From Bradyrhizobium sp. BTAi1 (GTDB lineage Bacteria; Pseudomonadota; Alphaproteobacteria; Rhizobiales; Xanthobacteraceae): 64,000 nucleotides of DNA. Both the position numbers and the translations under genes were made by a program. This document shows positions 52,222 through 62,593 of the stretch, piece after piece; the first letter of the stretch is position 1; every line of letters starts with the position of its first letter. The stretch covers positions 7,335,501 to 7,399,500 of the forward strand of contig NC_009485.1 of the NCBI RefSeq assembly GCF_000015165.1, in the 5' to 3' direction. The notes under the pieces were generated by a model that was not told the DNA's origin, searched no databases, and saw only the letters and a list, made by a program, of their open reading frames with translations.

Positions 52222-53393
52222 CTGAACGTCTTGCGTGGATCGAAGGCGTCGCGCACGGCCTCACCGACGAAGATCAGCAGCGACAGCATGATCGCGACCG
52301 AGAAGAAACCGGTGAGGCCAAGCCACGGCGCCTGCACATTCGCCTTGGCCTGCGACAGCATCTCGCCGAGCGAGGGTGAGCCCGGCGGCAGGCCGAAGCC
52401 GAGGAAGTCGAGCGCGGTGAGCGTCATCACCGAGCTCGACACGATGAAGGGCAGGAAGGTCATGGTCGCGACCATCGCGTTCGGCAGCAGATGCCGCCAC
52501 ATGATGACGGCATTGGAGACGCCGAGCGCGCGCGCCGCCTGGATGTATTCGAAATTGCGGCCACGCAGGAATTCGGCGCGCACCAAGCCGACCAGCGACA
52601 CCCAGGAGAACAGCAGCATGATCCCGAGCAGCGTGAAGAAGCCGGGCACCAGCACCGCCGACAGGATCAACAGCAGATAGAGATAGGGAATCGCGTTCCA
52701 GATCTCGATGAAGCGCTGGAACAACAGGTCGACCCAGCCGCCGAAATAACCCTGCACGCCGCCGGCGGCGATGCCGATGATCGAGGAGAAGAACGTCAAG
52801 GACAGGCCGAACAGCACGGAGATGCGGAAGCCGTAGATCAGCCGCGCGACCACGTCGCGGCCCTGATCATCCGTGCCGAGCCAATTGTATTCCAGATCCC
52901 GGCAACTCTTCAGCCCCTTCTTCTCGACCACGGGCTTGCACTGCGCCTCGGTCAGCATCCAGGTCGGCGGCGACGGCGCCGGCGTCGGCAGATCGAGATT
53001 GTGGGTGGCGTAGGAATAACGGATCAACGGCCAGATCACGGTGCCGCCCTTGTCTGCGATCAGCTTCTGCAGATACGGATCGCGATAATCGGCCGCGGTC
53101 TCGAAGTCGCCGCCGAACGCCGTCTCCGGATAGGACACAAAGGCCGGCCAATACAGATGGCCGTCGAACTTGATCAGGAACGGCCGGTCGTTGGCGATCA
53201 GCTCGGCGAACAGCGAGACGATGAACAGGAACAGGAAGATCCACAGCGACCAGTAGCCGCGGCGGTTGGCCTTGAAGTTCTGCCAGCGGCGCTGGTTGAG
53301 CGGCGACGGCCGGAATCTGTGCCGCGTCGGCGGCACGGCCTCGCCGAGCGGCGCCTGCGTGGTGGTCTCGACGGGGGGCGCGGTTTTGAGCAT
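52218..53393 (-). CDS. yejE: oligopeptide ABC transporter permease (YejE type)
   Basis: This 391-residue membrane protein has an N-terminal cytoplasmic stretch rich in Pro/Thr/Arg and then TM1 (SLWIFLFLFIVSLFAELIAND). The large periplasmic loop contains a segment typical of YejE (YATHNLDLPTPAPSPP, then NWLGTDDQGRDV). The permease core has the EAA-type motif YIQAARALGVSNAVIMWRHLLPN. ATG 53393 lies 2 bases after the yejB stop. The longer open frame upstream is a shadow. Confidence 0.93.
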   Translation of the reverse strand: MLKTAPPVETTTQAPLGEAVPPTRHRFRPSPLNQRRWQNFKANRRGYWSLWIFLFLFIVSLFAELIANDRPFLIKFDGHLYWPAFVSYPETAFGGDFETAADYRDPYLQKLIADKGGTVIWPLIRYSYATHNLDLPTPAPSPPTWMLTEAQCKPVVEKKGLKSCRDLEYNWLGTDDQGRDVVARLIYGFRISVLFGLSLTFFSSIIGIAAGGVQGYFGGWVDLLFQRFIEIWNAIPYLYLLLILSAVLVPGFFTLLGIMLLFSWVSLVGLVRAEFLRGRNFEYIQAARALGVSNAVIMWRHLLPNAMVATMTFLPFIVSSSVMTLTALDFLGFGLPPGSPSLGEMLSQAKANVQAPWLGLTGFFSVAIMLSLLIFVGEAVRDAFDPRKTFR

Positions 53394-53395
53394 CG

Positions 53396-54508
53396 TCAGA
53401 CCTCCCGCGCCTCGAAGTCGATCCGCGGATCGATCCACATGTAGGTGAGGTCGGAGATCAGATTGACCACCAGGCCCAGCAGCGAGAAGATGTAGAGGTT
53501 GCCGAACACGACCGGATAGTCGCGGTTGAGGATGCTCTCGAACGACAGCAGGCCGAGGCCGTCGAGCGAGAAGATGGTCTCGATCAGCAGCGAGCCGGAG
53601 AAGAAGGCATGAATGAAGGTGCCGGGGAAGCCGGCGATCACGATCAGCATCGCGTTGCGGAACACGTGGCCATACAGCACCTGGGTCTCGCTGCAGCCCT
53701 TGGCCCGCGCGGTCATGACATATTGCTTGCGGATCTCGTCGAGGAACGAGTTCTTCGTGAGCAAGGTCATGGTGGCGAAGGCGCCGAGCGCCATCGACAG
53801 CAGCGGCAGCGTGAGATGCCAGAAATAGTCGATGATCTTCCAGTACCACGGGAAGTCGGCCCAGCCGTCTGAGGTCAAGCCGCGCAGCGGGAAGATGTTG
53901 AAGAACGAGCCGCCGGCGAACAGGATGATCAGCAGGATGGCGAACAGGAAGCCGGGAATCGCGTAGCCGATGATGATCACGGCCGAGGTCCAGACGTCGA
54001 AGCGCGAGCCGTCCTGAACCGCCTTGCGAATGCCGAGCGGGATCGAGATCAGATAGGTCAGCAGGGTCATCCAGATGCCGAGCGAGATCGACACCGGCAG
54101 CTTCTCCTTGATCAGCTGCAGCACGGTCGTGTCGCGGAAATAGCTCTTGCCGAAATCGAAGCGGGCGAAGTTCCAGACCATCAGCGCGAAACGTTCCGGC
54201 GCCGGCTTGTCGAAGCCGAACTGCTGCTCCAGCTTCTTGATGAAGGCCGGGTCGAGTCCCTGGGCGCCGCGATATTTCGAGTTGGTGTCACCGCCGGACC
54301 CCACCTGGCCCGGCGGCCGCGCGCCGAAATCGGAGCCGCTGCCGCCGGAGATGCGCGAGGTGCCGCCAGTGTCGGCGCCGGTCAGCTGCGCGATGACGCG
54401 CTCGACCGGGCCGCCCGGCGCGAACTGCACCACGACGAAGGAGATGAACAGGATCCCGAGCAGGGTCGGGAGCATCAGAAACATACGGCGAGCGATATAG
54501 GCGGCCAT
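53396..54508 (-). CDS. yejB: oligopeptide ABC transporter permease (YejB type)
   Basis: This 370-residue permease of the DppB/OppB group begins [42 protein letters not shown], the classical start of this class. A Gly/Ser-rich loop (about 50-70) follows, and the EAA motif [26 protein letters not shown] lies near residue 270. It follows a tandem pair of substrate-binding genes and precedes yejE by 2 bases. Confidence 0.95.
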   Translation of the reverse strand: MAAYIARRMFLMLPTLLGILFISFVVVQFAPGGPVERVIAQLTGADTGGTSRISGGSGSDFGARPPGQVGSGGDTNSKYRGAQGLDPAFIKKLEQQFGFDKPAPERFALMVWNFARFDFGKSYFRDTTVLQLIKEKLPVSISLGIWMTLLTYLISIPLGIRKAVQDGSRFDVWTSAVIIIGYAIPGFLFAILLIILFAGGSFFNIFPLRGLTSDGWADFPWYWKIIDYFWHLTLPLLSMALGAFATMTLLTKNSFLDEIRKQYVMTARAKGCSETQVLYGHVFRNAMLIVIAGFPGTFIHAFFSGSLLIETIFSLDGLGLLSFESILNRDYPVVFGNLYIFSLLGLVVNLISDLTYMWIDPRIDFEAREV

Positions 54509-54511
54509 GAA

Positions 54512-56389
54512 CTACTTCGCTTGCTCCAGCTTTGCGGCCTTGGCGGCATCGTACCACCAGATATCGGGGGCGCCCACGCCGGATGCGTATTTCGGCGGCT
54601 TCGGCGGGTGGCCGAACTGATCCCAATAGGCGATCGGATGGGTCTGGCGATACCATTGCGGTATCCAGTAATGGCCGGCGCGGAACACGCGATCCAGCGC
54701 GCGGCAGGCGAGCGTCAGTTCACCACGGGTGTCGGCGCCGATCGCCTTGGCGACCAGCGCATCGATCGCGGGATTGCTGATGCCGGCGAGATTGTACGAG
54801 CCCTTGGTCTTGGCCGCATCGGAGGTGAAGTACGGCCTCAGGCTGTCGCCGGGGGTCGGCGACATCGACAGCCGCTGCACCGTGATGTCGAAATCGAAAT
54901 CCTCGACCCGCGCGCGGTATTGCACCGCATCGACGATGCGCAGGTCGGCATCGATGCCGAGCGTCTGCAGATTCTTGATCAGGGTGCCGTGATGCGGCTT
55001 GAACGACACCTCGTCGATCAGGAACTCGATGCTGAAGACCTCGCCCGATGGCAGCAGCCGCTTGCCGTCCTTGACCGGAAGACCCGCCTGCTGCAGCAGT
55101 TGCGTGGCCTTGCGGAGCATCGCGCGGTCCTGGCCCGAGCCATCCGAGACCGGCGGCACGAACGGTTCGCCGAAGACGTCGTCAGGCACCTGGCCGCGGA
55201 ACGGCTCCAGCAGCTTCAGCTCCTCCGGCGAGGGCGGCCCGACGGCGACCATGTCGGAGTTCTGGAACGGCGACACCGTGCGCGCATAGGCGCCGTACAT
55301 GATGGTCTTGTTGGTCCATTCGAAATCGAAGGCGTAGGTTAGCGCCTGGCGGACACGGGGGTCCTTGAACTTGTCGCGGCGGGTGTTGACGAACCAGCCC
55401 TGGCCGCCCGATGGCGTCTCGTCCGGCAGCAGCTCGCGCTTGACGCGGCCGTCCTTGATCGCCGGGAAATCGTAGCGCGTCGCCCAGATGCGCGAGGTGA
55501 ACTCCTCGCGAAACAGATAGCTCTTGGCGGTGAAGCCCTCGAAGGCGACGTCGCGATCACGGTAGAATTCGTAGCGCACACTGTCGAAATTGTAGAGGCC
55601 GCGGCTGACCGGCAGGTCGGCGGCCCACCAATCCTTGACGCGCTCGAACTCGACGTAGCGGTTGATCTCGTATTTGCCGACCTTGTACGGCCCCGAGCCG
55701 AGCGGCACGTCCAGCGGATTCTCGTCGAAGGCACGGTTCGCATACCAGGCCTTGGAGAAGATCGGCAGGGTGACGACGTAGAGCGGCACGTCGCGGGCGC
55801 GCTTCTCGACGAAGCTGAGCACGACGGTCGCGTCATCGAGTGCCTCGGCCTTCACGAAGTCGCGCAGCTGCACGACGATCAGCGGATGGCCCTTCTCCTT
55901 CAAGGTGTTCAAGGACCAGACGACGTCCTGCGCCGTGATCTTCGAACCGTCGTGGAAGCGCGCCTCGGGACGCAAGGTGAAGCGATAGGTCAGCTTGTCC
56001 GGCGAGATCGCCACGGACTTCGCGACCAGCCCATACACCGCATCCGGTTCGTCGGTCGCGCGCACCATCAGGGTGGCAAACGTCATGTCCATGCCCTGCG
56101 CGCCCTCACCCTTGAGGACGTAGGCATTGAAGGAATTGAACGTCTGATAGGACTGGTTGTAGGCGCGCACCGAGGGGATCAGCGAGAACATCCCGCCCTT
56201 CGGCGCGTCCGGATTGACGTAATCGAAATGAGGGAAGTCGGCCGGATATTTGAGGTCGCCGAACGCCGACATGCCGTGCGAGTCCGCGCCGAACTCCGCG
56301 GCCATCGCCGGCTTCAGCAGGGGAACGCCGAGCGCGCCGAGGCCAAGCCCGAGCACGCCGCGGCGCGACAGATGCGGGAGCCGGCTCAA
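54512..56389 (-). CDS. extracellular peptide-binding protein (YejA type), second copy
   Basis: This cluster C (family 5) solute-binding protein of about 625 residues begins at TTG 56389, overlapping the stop of the first copy (TTGA). The signal carries a twin-arginine-like motif (SRRGVLGLGLG) and ends in PAMAAEF. Shared marks with its neighbour are DLKYPADFPHFDYVNPDAPKGG and the C-terminal IPQWYRQTHPIAYWDQFGHPPKPPKY. It binds an oligopeptide-like ligand for the YejBEF permease. The two copies align over their full length but are clearly diverged, so they may recognise different ligands. Confidence 0.9.
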   Translation of the reverse strand: MSRLPHLSRRGVLGLGLGALGVPLLKPAMAAEFGADSHGMSAFGDLKYPADFPHFDYVNPDAPKGGMFSLIPSVRAYNQSYQTFNSFNAYVLKGEGAQGMDMTFATLMVRATDEPDAVYGLVAKSVAISPDKLTYRFTLRPEARFHDGSKITAQDVVWSLNTLKEKGHPLIVVQLRDFVKAEALDDATVVLSFVEKRARDVPLYVVTLPIFSKAWYANRAFDENPLDVPLGSGPYKVGKYEINRYVEFERVKDWWAADLPVSRGLYNFDSVRYEFYRDRDVAFEGFTAKSYLFREEFTSRIWATRYDFPAIKDGRVKRELLPDETPSGGQGWFVNTRRDKFKDPRVRQALTYAFDFEWTNKTIMYGAYARTVSPFQNSDMVAVGPPSPEELKLLEPFRGQVPDDVFGEPFVPPVSDGSGQDRAMLRKATQLLQQAGLPVKDGKRLLPSGEVFSIEFLIDEVSFKPHHGTLIKNLQTLGIDADLRIVDAVQYRARVEDFDFDITVQRLSMSPTPGDSLRPYFTSDAAKTKGSYNLAGISNPAIDALVAKAIGADTRGELTLACRALDRVFRAGHYWIPQWYRQTHPIAYWDQFGHPPKPPKYASGVGAPDIWWYDAAKAAKLEQAK

Positions 56390-58278
56390 GAGCGCTTCAC
56401 CTTGGCAGCCTTGTCGGCGTCGTACCACCACAGCGTCGGCCAGCCGGTGCTGGCATATTTGGGGAACGGCTCGAAATGGCTGAAGCGGTCCCAGCGGGCG
56501 CTGCGCGCGAACGGATAGGTGAATTGCGGCACGACGTAGAAATTCCACAGCAGCACGCGGTCGAGCGCATGCGTCGCCGCTTCCAGGCTGGCACGGTCCT
56601 TGGCGAAGATGATCTTCTCGATCAGTTGGTCGATGGCCGGATTCTTGATGCCGGCCGCGTTCTTCGAGCCCTGCTCGTCGGCCGCCTTGGAACCCCAGAA
56701 ATCGCGCTGCTCGTTACCGGGCGACAGCGACTGGCCCCAGGTGTCGGTGATAATGTCGTAATCAAAGGTGCGAACCCTTTGCTCATACTGGACGTTGTCG
56801 ACCTGGCGCACCGTCACGGTGACGCCGAGCCGCTCCAGCGACGGCTTGTAGAACAGCACGATGCGCTCGGACGAGGGATCCTGCACCAGCATCTCGATCG
56901 CGACCGGCTTGCCGGCAGGATCGACCAGCTTGCGGTCCTTGATCTCGTAGCCGGCGTCCTTCAGGAGCTTCGTGGCCTCGCGCAGATTGCCGCGCACGTT
57001 CTCCGGATTGCCGCCGACCGGGTTCTGGTAGGGCGTGGTGAACACCTCCGGCGGCACCTTGTCGCGCAGCGCCTCCAGCAGCTCGAGCTCCTGGCCCTGC
57101 GGCAGGCCCGAGCAGGCAAGATCGGTGCCTTCGAAATAGCTGTTGATCCGCTTGTACTGGCCGAAGAACAGCTGCTTGTTCATCTCCTCGAAATCGAACG
57201 CATAGTTGAAGGCGCGGCGCAGCCGGGCATCCTGGAATTGCGGGCGGCGCAGGTTGAACACGAAGCCCTGCATGCGGCCGGAATCGCGGACCGGGAATTC
57301 CTCCTTGACCGCGCGCTTGTCGACAATCGCCGGGAATTCGTAGGCCGTGGCCCACTGCTTGGCCGAGTTCTCGTTGATCCAGTCGGCCTGATCGGCCTTG
57401 AACGCTTCGAGGGCGACCTGGTTGTCACGGAAGTACTCGTATTGCAGCTCGTCGAAATTGTTCTGGCCGATCCGGACCGGCAAATTGGCGCCCCAATAGT
57501 CCTTGACGCGCTCGACCTTGATCGAGCGTCCCGGCACGAAATCCTTGATCCGGTAGGGGCTGGACCCGAGCGGCGGCTCCAGGGTCGTGGCGGTGACGTC
57601 GCGCTTGCGCCCCTGCGCATCGGTGCCTTCCCAATAATGCTTCGGCAGCACGATCATCTCGCCGACGATGTGCGGCAGCTCGCGATTGCCCGGACCGTCG
57701 AAGGTGAACTTCACCTCGCGGTCGCCGGTCTTCTCGGTCTTGATGACGTGACGGTAGTAGGACGAGTAGAATGGGCTGTTCTTCTTCAACACGTCGAGCG
57801 AGAAGATGACATCCTCCGGCGTGACCGGCTTGCCGTCATGCCAGCGCGCCTCCGGGCGCAGCCGATAGATCACCCACGAATAATCGTCGGGGTAGGACGC
57901 CGCCTCGGCGAGCAGGCCGTATTCGGTCGAGATCTCGTCCTGCGACCGCGTCATCAGCGTCTCGTAGGGGAGCATCGCGGCCGCGGCGATGTTGCCCTTC
58001 ACATACATCACGACGATGTTGAAATTGTCGAACGTCCCGAGCGAGATCATCCGGGCCGTGCCGCCCTTGGGCGCGTCGGGATTGACGTAGTCGAAGCGCT
58101 TGAAGTCGGCCGGGTACTTCACCTCGCCGAACAGCGACAGGCCGTGGCGCCAGACCAGTTGCTCCCCGGCCTGCGCCTGCGCGGCGTCGAGAGGGGCAAG
58201 GCTGGCGGCGGTGCCGAGCGCCGGGACCATCGCAGCGAAGGCGCTGCTCTGCAGGAGCTGTCGTCGGGTAATCGTCAA
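56386..58278 (-). CDS. yejA: extracellular peptide-binding protein (YejA type), first copy
   Basis: This family 5 solute-binding protein of about 630 residues starts at TTG 58278 with AGAGGAAG 6 bases upstream. That fixes the start, because the N terminus then reads TITRRQLLQSSAFAAMVPALG, a Tat-type signal. It includes GEVKYPADFKRFDYVNPDAPKGG and a C terminus with TYPFARSARWDRFSHFEPFPKY. It is the first gene of a five-gene operon with the second copy, yejB, yejE and yejF. Another frame open upstream to 58428 lacks a good start. Confidence 0.92.
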   Translation of the reverse strand: MTITRRQLLQSSAFAAMVPALGTAASLAPLDAAQAQAGEQLVWRHGLSLFGEVKYPADFKRFDYVNPDAPKGGTARMISLGTFDNFNIVVMYVKGNIAAAAMLPYETLMTRSQDEISTEYGLLAEAASYPDDYSWVIYRLRPEARWHDGKPVTPEDVIFSLDVLKKNSPFYSSYYRHVIKTEKTGDREVKFTFDGPGNRELPHIVGEMIVLPKHYWEGTDAQGRKRDVTATTLEPPLGSSPYRIKDFVPGRSIKVERVKDYWGANLPVRIGQNNFDELQYEYFRDNQVALEAFKADQADWINENSAKQWATAYEFPAIVDKRAVKEEFPVRDSGRMQGFVFNLRRPQFQDARLRRAFNYAFDFEEMNKQLFFGQYKRINSYFEGTDLACSGLPQGQELELLEALRDKVPPEVFTTPYQNPVGGNPENVRGNLREATKLLKDAGYEIKDRKLVDPAGKPVAIEMLVQDPSSERIVLFYKPSLERLGVTVTVRQVDNVQYEQRVRTFDYDIITDTWGQSLSPGNEQRDFWGSKAADEQGSKNAAGIKNPAIDQLIEKIIFAKDRASLEAATHALDRVLLWNFYVVPQFTYPFARSARWDRFSHFEPFPKYASTGWPTLWWYDADKAAKVKRS

Positions 58279-58605
58279 ATGAGACTTCCTCTGAATAAGA
58301 CCGCTGAGGAGCAGAGTCCGGCGGTGGACGCCCCTGCTCCCAGATCGAACGTTTGATCGTAACCCGTTTGGCGAGGGCGGGTTGCGCCGGCCGGGCAAGG
58401 GCGCCCGGAACCTGCGACCCCGTTCCATTCAGGGGACCAATATACGGCAAGGTTTCGACGAATAACCTTGCTTTTTCCTCATGATACCGGGTTGTGAACG
58501 GGACGGATGCGACCAAAGGTCCCAAATGGGGCGAAATTGGCCCGCCAAAGCAAAACGGCCGGGCTTGGGGCCCGGCCGTCGAAAACCTGAGAGCTTAGCC
58601 TTGGA
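58279..58605. other. gap between cycM terminator and yejA promoter region
   Basis: About 327 bases hold the cycM terminator (58550-58580) and, closer to yejA, about 270 bases that presumably carry its promoter. I see no gene and no clear consensus promoter. Confidence 0.5.
58550..58580 (-). terminator. rho-independent terminator of cycM
   Basis: ACGGCCGGGC and GCCCGGCCGT form a perfect 10-bp stem. Read on the minus strand it is followed by TTTTGC. It lies about 25 bases after the cycM stop. Confidence 0.85.
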
Positions 58606-59154
58606 TCACTTGGCCGCGGTCGGCAGCGGCGCCGGATTGTCCGACAGCGAGTTCAGATAGGCCAGCACGTCAGCCCGCTCCGAGTCCTTCTGGATGCCGG
58701 CGAAGCCCATCGCGGTGCCCGGGATGTAGCCCTTGGGGTTGGCGATGAACTGGTTCAGCGCGTCGATCGTCCAGGTGCCGCCCTTGGCCTTGATCGCCTG
58801 CGACCAGTTGAAGCCGCGGCCTTCGCCGATCTTGTCGCCGACGACGCCCCAGAGGTTCGGCCCGACGCCGTTCTTCTCGCCCTTCGCGAAGGTATGGCAG
58901 GCCGCGCACTTCTTGGCGGCGGCGGCGCCCTTCTCGACCGAAGCGGTCTGCAGCAGCTTCTCGATCGGCTCGGCGGCGGCCGGCGCAGCGCCACCCTTGG
59001 CGGCGCCCTCGCTCTCCTTGACGGCGATCTCGAAACCCGGCTTCTCGGGCATTTTCGGCGCGAACAGCGCGCCGGCACTGAAGCTCGTCACCAGCACGAC
59101 CAGACAGGCGGCCAGGACGGCGCCGAGGATTTTGTTCAGTTCGAAGGAGTCCAT
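58606..59154 (-). CDS. cycM: membrane-anchored cytochrome c (CycM type)
   Basis: This 182-residue class I cytochrome c has an uncleaved N-terminal membrane anchor (about residues 9-32), an Ala/Glu-rich linker and the heme domain. CAACH is the heme-binding motif (about residues 83-87) and GTAMGFAG provides the axial Met. It matches CycM of Bradyrhizobium, the electron carrier from the bc1 complex to aa3 oxidase. The genes next to it, kdsB and pheA, form a known Bradyrhizobium neighbourhood. Confidence 0.94.
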   Translation of the reverse strand: MDSFELNKILGAVLAACLVVLVTSFSAGALFAPKMPEKPGFEIAVKESEGAAKGGAAPAAAEPIEKLLQTASVEKGAAAAKKCAACHTFAKGEKNGVGPNLWGVVGDKIGEGRGFNWSQAIKAKGGTWTIDALNQFIANPKGYIPGTAMGFAGIQKDSERADVLAYLNSLSDNPAPLPTAAK

Positions 59155-59409
59155 TTTGGAATCAGGCTCCGAGGGCGGATTTCATTGCTTTTGAGGTCGC
59201 GGGGCCGCGACCGTGAATCGCCCCAGGACTCGAAGGCATCGAGACTCGTGAAGGCATCGAGCGGAATCGAGCCGTCGCGCCTCCCCCTGCGGCAGAAGTG
59301 AGATATCGGTTTGCCCGTGCTCTGGCAACCCGTATAAGCGGGCGGTTTTTACTGTCTCCACATCGTCCGGACGCGCTGTTGCGACCGGCTCCGACCTGCC
59401 GTTCCCCGG

Positions 59410-60150
59410 ATGACCCAACCTAAGATCCTGGTGCTGATTCCTGCCCGCATGGCATCCACCCGCCTGCCCGGCAAGCCGCTGCTCGACATCGCAGGCCTGC
59501 CCATGATCGTGCAGGTGCTCCGCCGCGCCCAGGAGGCCAATATCGGCCGGGTCGCTGTGGCCACCGATACGAAGGAGATCGCGGACGCGGTCATTGCCCA
59601 TGGCGGCGAGGCGGTGATGACCCGGCCGGACCATCCCTCCGGATCGGATCGGATCTACGAGGCGTCGTGCAAGCTCGATCCCGCTGGCGAAGCAGAGATC
59701 GTCGTCAACCTGCAGGGCGACTTCCCGACCATCCTGCCGCAGAACATCCGCGACGTGCTGCTGCCGCTGTCCGATCCGGCCGTGGATATCGCCACGCTTG
59801 CAGCCCAGATCCACACCGCCGAGGAGGACGCCGCGCCGAGCGTGGTGAAGGCGGTCGGCTCCCCGATCGGCGAGCGGCGACTGCGTGCGCTGTATTTCAC
59901 CCGCGCCACCGCGCCTCACGGCGACGGACCACGCTACCATCATATCGGCCTCTACGCCTATCGCCGTGCCGCCCTGGAACGCTTCGTCAGCCTGCCGCCC
60001 TCGCCGCTCGAGCTTCAGGAGAAGCTGGAGCAGCTGCGCGCGCTGGAGGCCGGCATGCGGATCGACATCGGCATCGTCGATACCGTACCGCGGGGGGTCG
60101 ATACCCCGCCCGATCTCGAAACCGCACGCCGGCTTTTGTCCAAGGCTTGA
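59410..60150 (+). CDS. kdsB: 3-deoxy-manno-octulosonate cytidylyltransferase KdsB
   Basis: This 246-residue enzyme activates KDO as CMP-KDO for lipopolysaccharide inner-core synthesis. Motifs are [20 protein letters not shown] at the N terminus, [27 protein letters not shown] (the family usually reads NLQGDxP) and [13 protein letters not shown]. The position is divergent from cycM. It is followed 21 bases later by pheA, probably in one transcript. Confidence 0.97.
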   Translation: MTQPKILVLIPARMASTRLPGKPLLDIAGLPMIVQVLRRAQEANIGRVAVATDTKEIADAVIAHGGEAVMTRPDHPSGSDRIYEASCKLDPAGEAEIVVNLQGDFPTILPQNIRDVLLPLSDPAVDIATLAAQIHTAEEDAAPSVVKAVGSPIGERRLRALYFTRATAPHGDGPRYHHIGLYAYRRAALERFVSLPPSPLELQEKLEQLRALEAGMRIDIGIVDTVPRGVDTPPDLETARRLLSKA

Positions 60151-60171
60151 GCCGCTGCTACAAGGCCCGTC

Positions 60172-61032
60172 ATGAGCAAGATCTTGAAAATCGCATTCCA
60201 GGGCGAGCCGGGAGCCAATTCCCACATCGCCATTTCCGAGGCCTATCCGACCGCAGAGGCCATGCCCTGCCCGACCTTCGAGGATGCGCTGAGCGCAATC
60301 TCCTCCGGCGAGGCCGATCTCGGCATGATCCCGATCGAGAACTCGGTCGCGGGCCGCGTCGCCGACATCCACCATCTGCTGCCGGCCTCCGGCCTCTCCA
60401 TCATCGGCGAGTGGTTCCTGCCGATCCGTCACCAGCTGATGGCGCTGAAGGGCACCAAGCTCGCCGACATCAAGACCGTCGAGAGTCACGTTCATGCGCT
60501 CGGCCAGTGCCGCCGCATCATCCGCCAGCTCGGCGTGCGGCCGATCGTGGCCGGCGACACTGCCGGCAGCGCGCGGGACGTGTCCCAGCGCGGCGACAGG
60601 AGCGTTGCAGCGATTGCCTCGCGCCTGGCCGCGGAGATCTATGGCCTGGAAATCCTCGCCGAGGACATTGAGGACGAGGCCCACAACACCACCCGCTTCG
60701 TCGTGCTGGCGCGCGAGCCGCAATGGGCCGAGCAGAACTCCGGCCCGCTGGTGACGAGCTTCGTGTTTCGCGTCCGCAACCTGCCCGCCGCGCTCTACAA
60801 GGCGCTGGGCGGCTTCGCGACCAACGGCGTCAACATGACCAAGCTCGAGAGCTACATGGTCGACGGCAATTTCTTCGCCACGCAATTCTATGCCGATGTC
60901 GACGGCCATCCCGAAGACAAGGGACTCGCCTTCGCGCTGGAGGAATTGAAGTTCTTCTCGCGCGAGCTGCGTATCGTCGGCGTCTATCCGGCGCACCCGT
61001 TCCGTGCCACGTTCAGCGAACGGATGGAGTGA
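60172..61032 (+). CDS. pheA: prephenate dehydratase PheA
   Basis: This 286-residue monofunctional enzyme converts prephenate to phenylpyruvate in phenylalanine synthesis. The catalytic domain begins KIAFQGEPGANSHIA and contains IPIENSVAGRV and DNTTRF-like HNTTRFVVLA with the catalytic Thr. The C-terminal ACT regulatory domain has LPAALYKALGGFATNGVNMTKLESYM (ESR-type motif altered to ESY) for feedback by phenylalanine. No chorismate mutase domain is present. Confidence 0.96.
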   Translation: MSKILKIAFQGEPGANSHIAISEAYPTAEAMPCPTFEDALSAISSGEADLGMIPIENSVAGRVADIHHLLPASGLSIIGEWFLPIRHQLMALKGTKLADIKTVESHVHALGQCRRIIRQLGVRPIVAGDTAGSARDVSQRGDRSVAAIASRLAAEIYGLEILAEDIEDEAHNTTRFVVLAREPQWAEQNSGPLVTSFVFRVRNLPAALYKALGGFATNGVNMTKLESYMVDGNFFATQFYADVDGHPEDKGLAFALEELKFFSRELRIVGVYPAHPFRATFSERME

Positions 61033-61151
61033 CGCTCTGCTGCCGCCTCGGCGAAGGCCGGGGCCGACGACCGCCGGATCGAATGGTCGCAGCAAAGTCT
61101 CTCCTACCGCTGCCTCACCCAGACATCACGCGGAATGGATCCAGGGCCGGC

Positions 61152-61181
61152 GGCCAGGCAGCGCTGTTGCGCTGCCTGGCC
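61152..61181. repeat. perfect 13-bp hairpin in the convergent pheA-oxidoreductase gap
   Basis: GGCCAGGCAGCGC (61152-61164) and GCGCTGCCTGGCC (61169-61181) pair perfectly around TGTT. No U-tract follows on either strand, so it is more like a palindromic repeat or processing site than a terminator. Confidence 0.65.
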
Positions 61182-61204
61182 TTGCCCGAGACGACGGCAA
61201 AAAC

Positions 61205-62224
61205 TCACGCCGCCGCCTTCCGCTCCAGGCCGAAGGCGTCGGCGAGCAGGCTGTAGGAGCGCTTGCGGGCGTCGTGATCGAAGATCGCGGTGATCACCAT
61301 CAGCTCGTCGGCCTGGCTCGCCGCGATCATCGGGTCGAGCTTGGCGCGCACCGTCGCCGGCGAGCCCACGAACAGGCGCGAGCGGTTGCGCGCGATCGAG
61401 GCGCGATCCGCGTCTGTATACGGATAAGCCGCCGCTTCCTCCGGGCTCGGCAGCGGCAGGAATTGACCGCGGTCGCGCCGCAGGCGGTTCAGATCCATCG
61501 ATGACGCGAGCCGCTCGGCCTCCGCGTCGGTCTCGGCCGTGACCACGGCCACCGCCAGGATGGCATGCGGCTGCGCGCGCCAGCGCGACGCCGTGAAATG
61601 CGCGCGGTAAGTGGTCATCGCATCGATCGCATCATGATTAGCGAAATGATGCGCGAAGCCAAAACCCATACCGAGCTGCGCAGACAGCTCGCTGGAATAG
61701 TCGCTGGAGCCGAGCAGCCAGATCGGCGGCAGCGGCGCATCGTCGGGCATCGCGATGACGTTGTTGTAGGGATGGCCGGCCGGAAACTCGCGGGTCTCCC
61801 ACAACATCAGCTCGTGCAGCCGCTCCAGGAAGTCGTCGCCCTCGCGGCGGTCGAGCCGGCTCCTCAACGCATACGCCGTGGTGCCGTCGGTGCCGGGCGC
61901 CCGTCCCAGGCCGAGATCGATGCGGCCGGGGAAGAGGGCTTCCAGCATCTTGAAGCGCTCGGCGACGACCAGCGGCGCGTGATTGGGCAGCATCACGCCG
62001 CCGGAGCCGACGCGGATGTGCTTGGTGGCGGCCGCGATCTGCCCAATCATGATGTCCGGCGACGGGCTCGCCACCGAGGGCAGGCTGTGATGCTCGGCCA
62101 GCCAATAGCGGACATAGCCGAGCCGATCGACATGGCGCGCCAGATCGATGCTGTTGCGCAGCGCCGCCGACGGAGGCGTCGCCGTGGTGGTGACCGAGAG
62201 GTCGAGGACTGAGAGCGGGATCAT
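61205..62224 (-). CDS. LLM class flavin-dependent oxidoreductase
   Basis: This 339-residue luciferase-like monooxygenase starts [11 protein letters not shown], the beginning of the MsnO8-like subgroup. It has [28 protein letters not shown] and [21 protein letters not shown], which are signature segments, and [13 protein letters not shown]. It uses reduced flavin; the substrate is unknown. The start ATG 62224 is preferred over the upstream frame to 62266. The gene is convergent with pheA and divergent from metF. Confidence 0.9.
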   Translation of the reverse strand: MIPLSVLDLSVTTTATPPSAALRNSIDLARHVDRLGYVRYWLAEHHSLPSVASPSPDIMIGQIAAATKHIRVGSGGVMLPNHAPLVVAERFKMLEALFPGRIDLGLGRAPGTDGTTAYALRSRLDRREGDDFLERLHELMLWETREFPAGHPYNNVIAMPDDAPLPPIWLLGSSDYSSELSAQLGMGFGFAHHFANHDAIDAMTTYRAHFTASRWRAQPHAILAVAVVTAETDAEAERLASSMDLNRLRRDRGQFLPLPSPEEAAAYPYTDADRASIARNRSRLFVGSPATVRAKLDPMIAASQADELMVITAIFDHDARKRSYSLLADAFGLERKAAA

Positions 62225-62593
62225 GCCGTCAACGTAGTGACTGCACCGCGGGCCACAATGGGCCAATCGCGCCGGTGACCTGCCGCAAACGCAGAGATTG
62301 GCTCGAATATGATTGGGACAGATCGCCTGTATACAATTTGATCTTTCCCTTGTCCCACACGCTCATTCGCGTAGGAATCGGCATTTTTGCTCACAAATCC
62401 CTGGCCTTAAGCATTCTCGTTTTGCCCAACGGCCAGTATTGCCGCCTTTCAAAACACATATCTCTCATAAAAGTGGGCAAAATCCCATTGTTGGTGGGCT
62501 GTATATTGCGTCGCACTTCCCCTATCTTGGCGGCTCCAAGGGACGATCCCCTCTTGAGTTGAAATTTACGCGCCATCGGGAAGCTGCGCCGCC
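62225..62593. other. divergent region upstream of metF, no riboswitch recognised
   Basis: About 370 bases, clearly more AT-rich than the surroundings (notably 62285-62480), must carry the promoters of metF and the oxidoreductase. I looked for SAM-II or SAH riboswitch cores and a B12 box and recognised none. A 7-bp inverted pair TGGGACA...TGTCCCA lies near 62315-62357. Confidence 0.5.
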
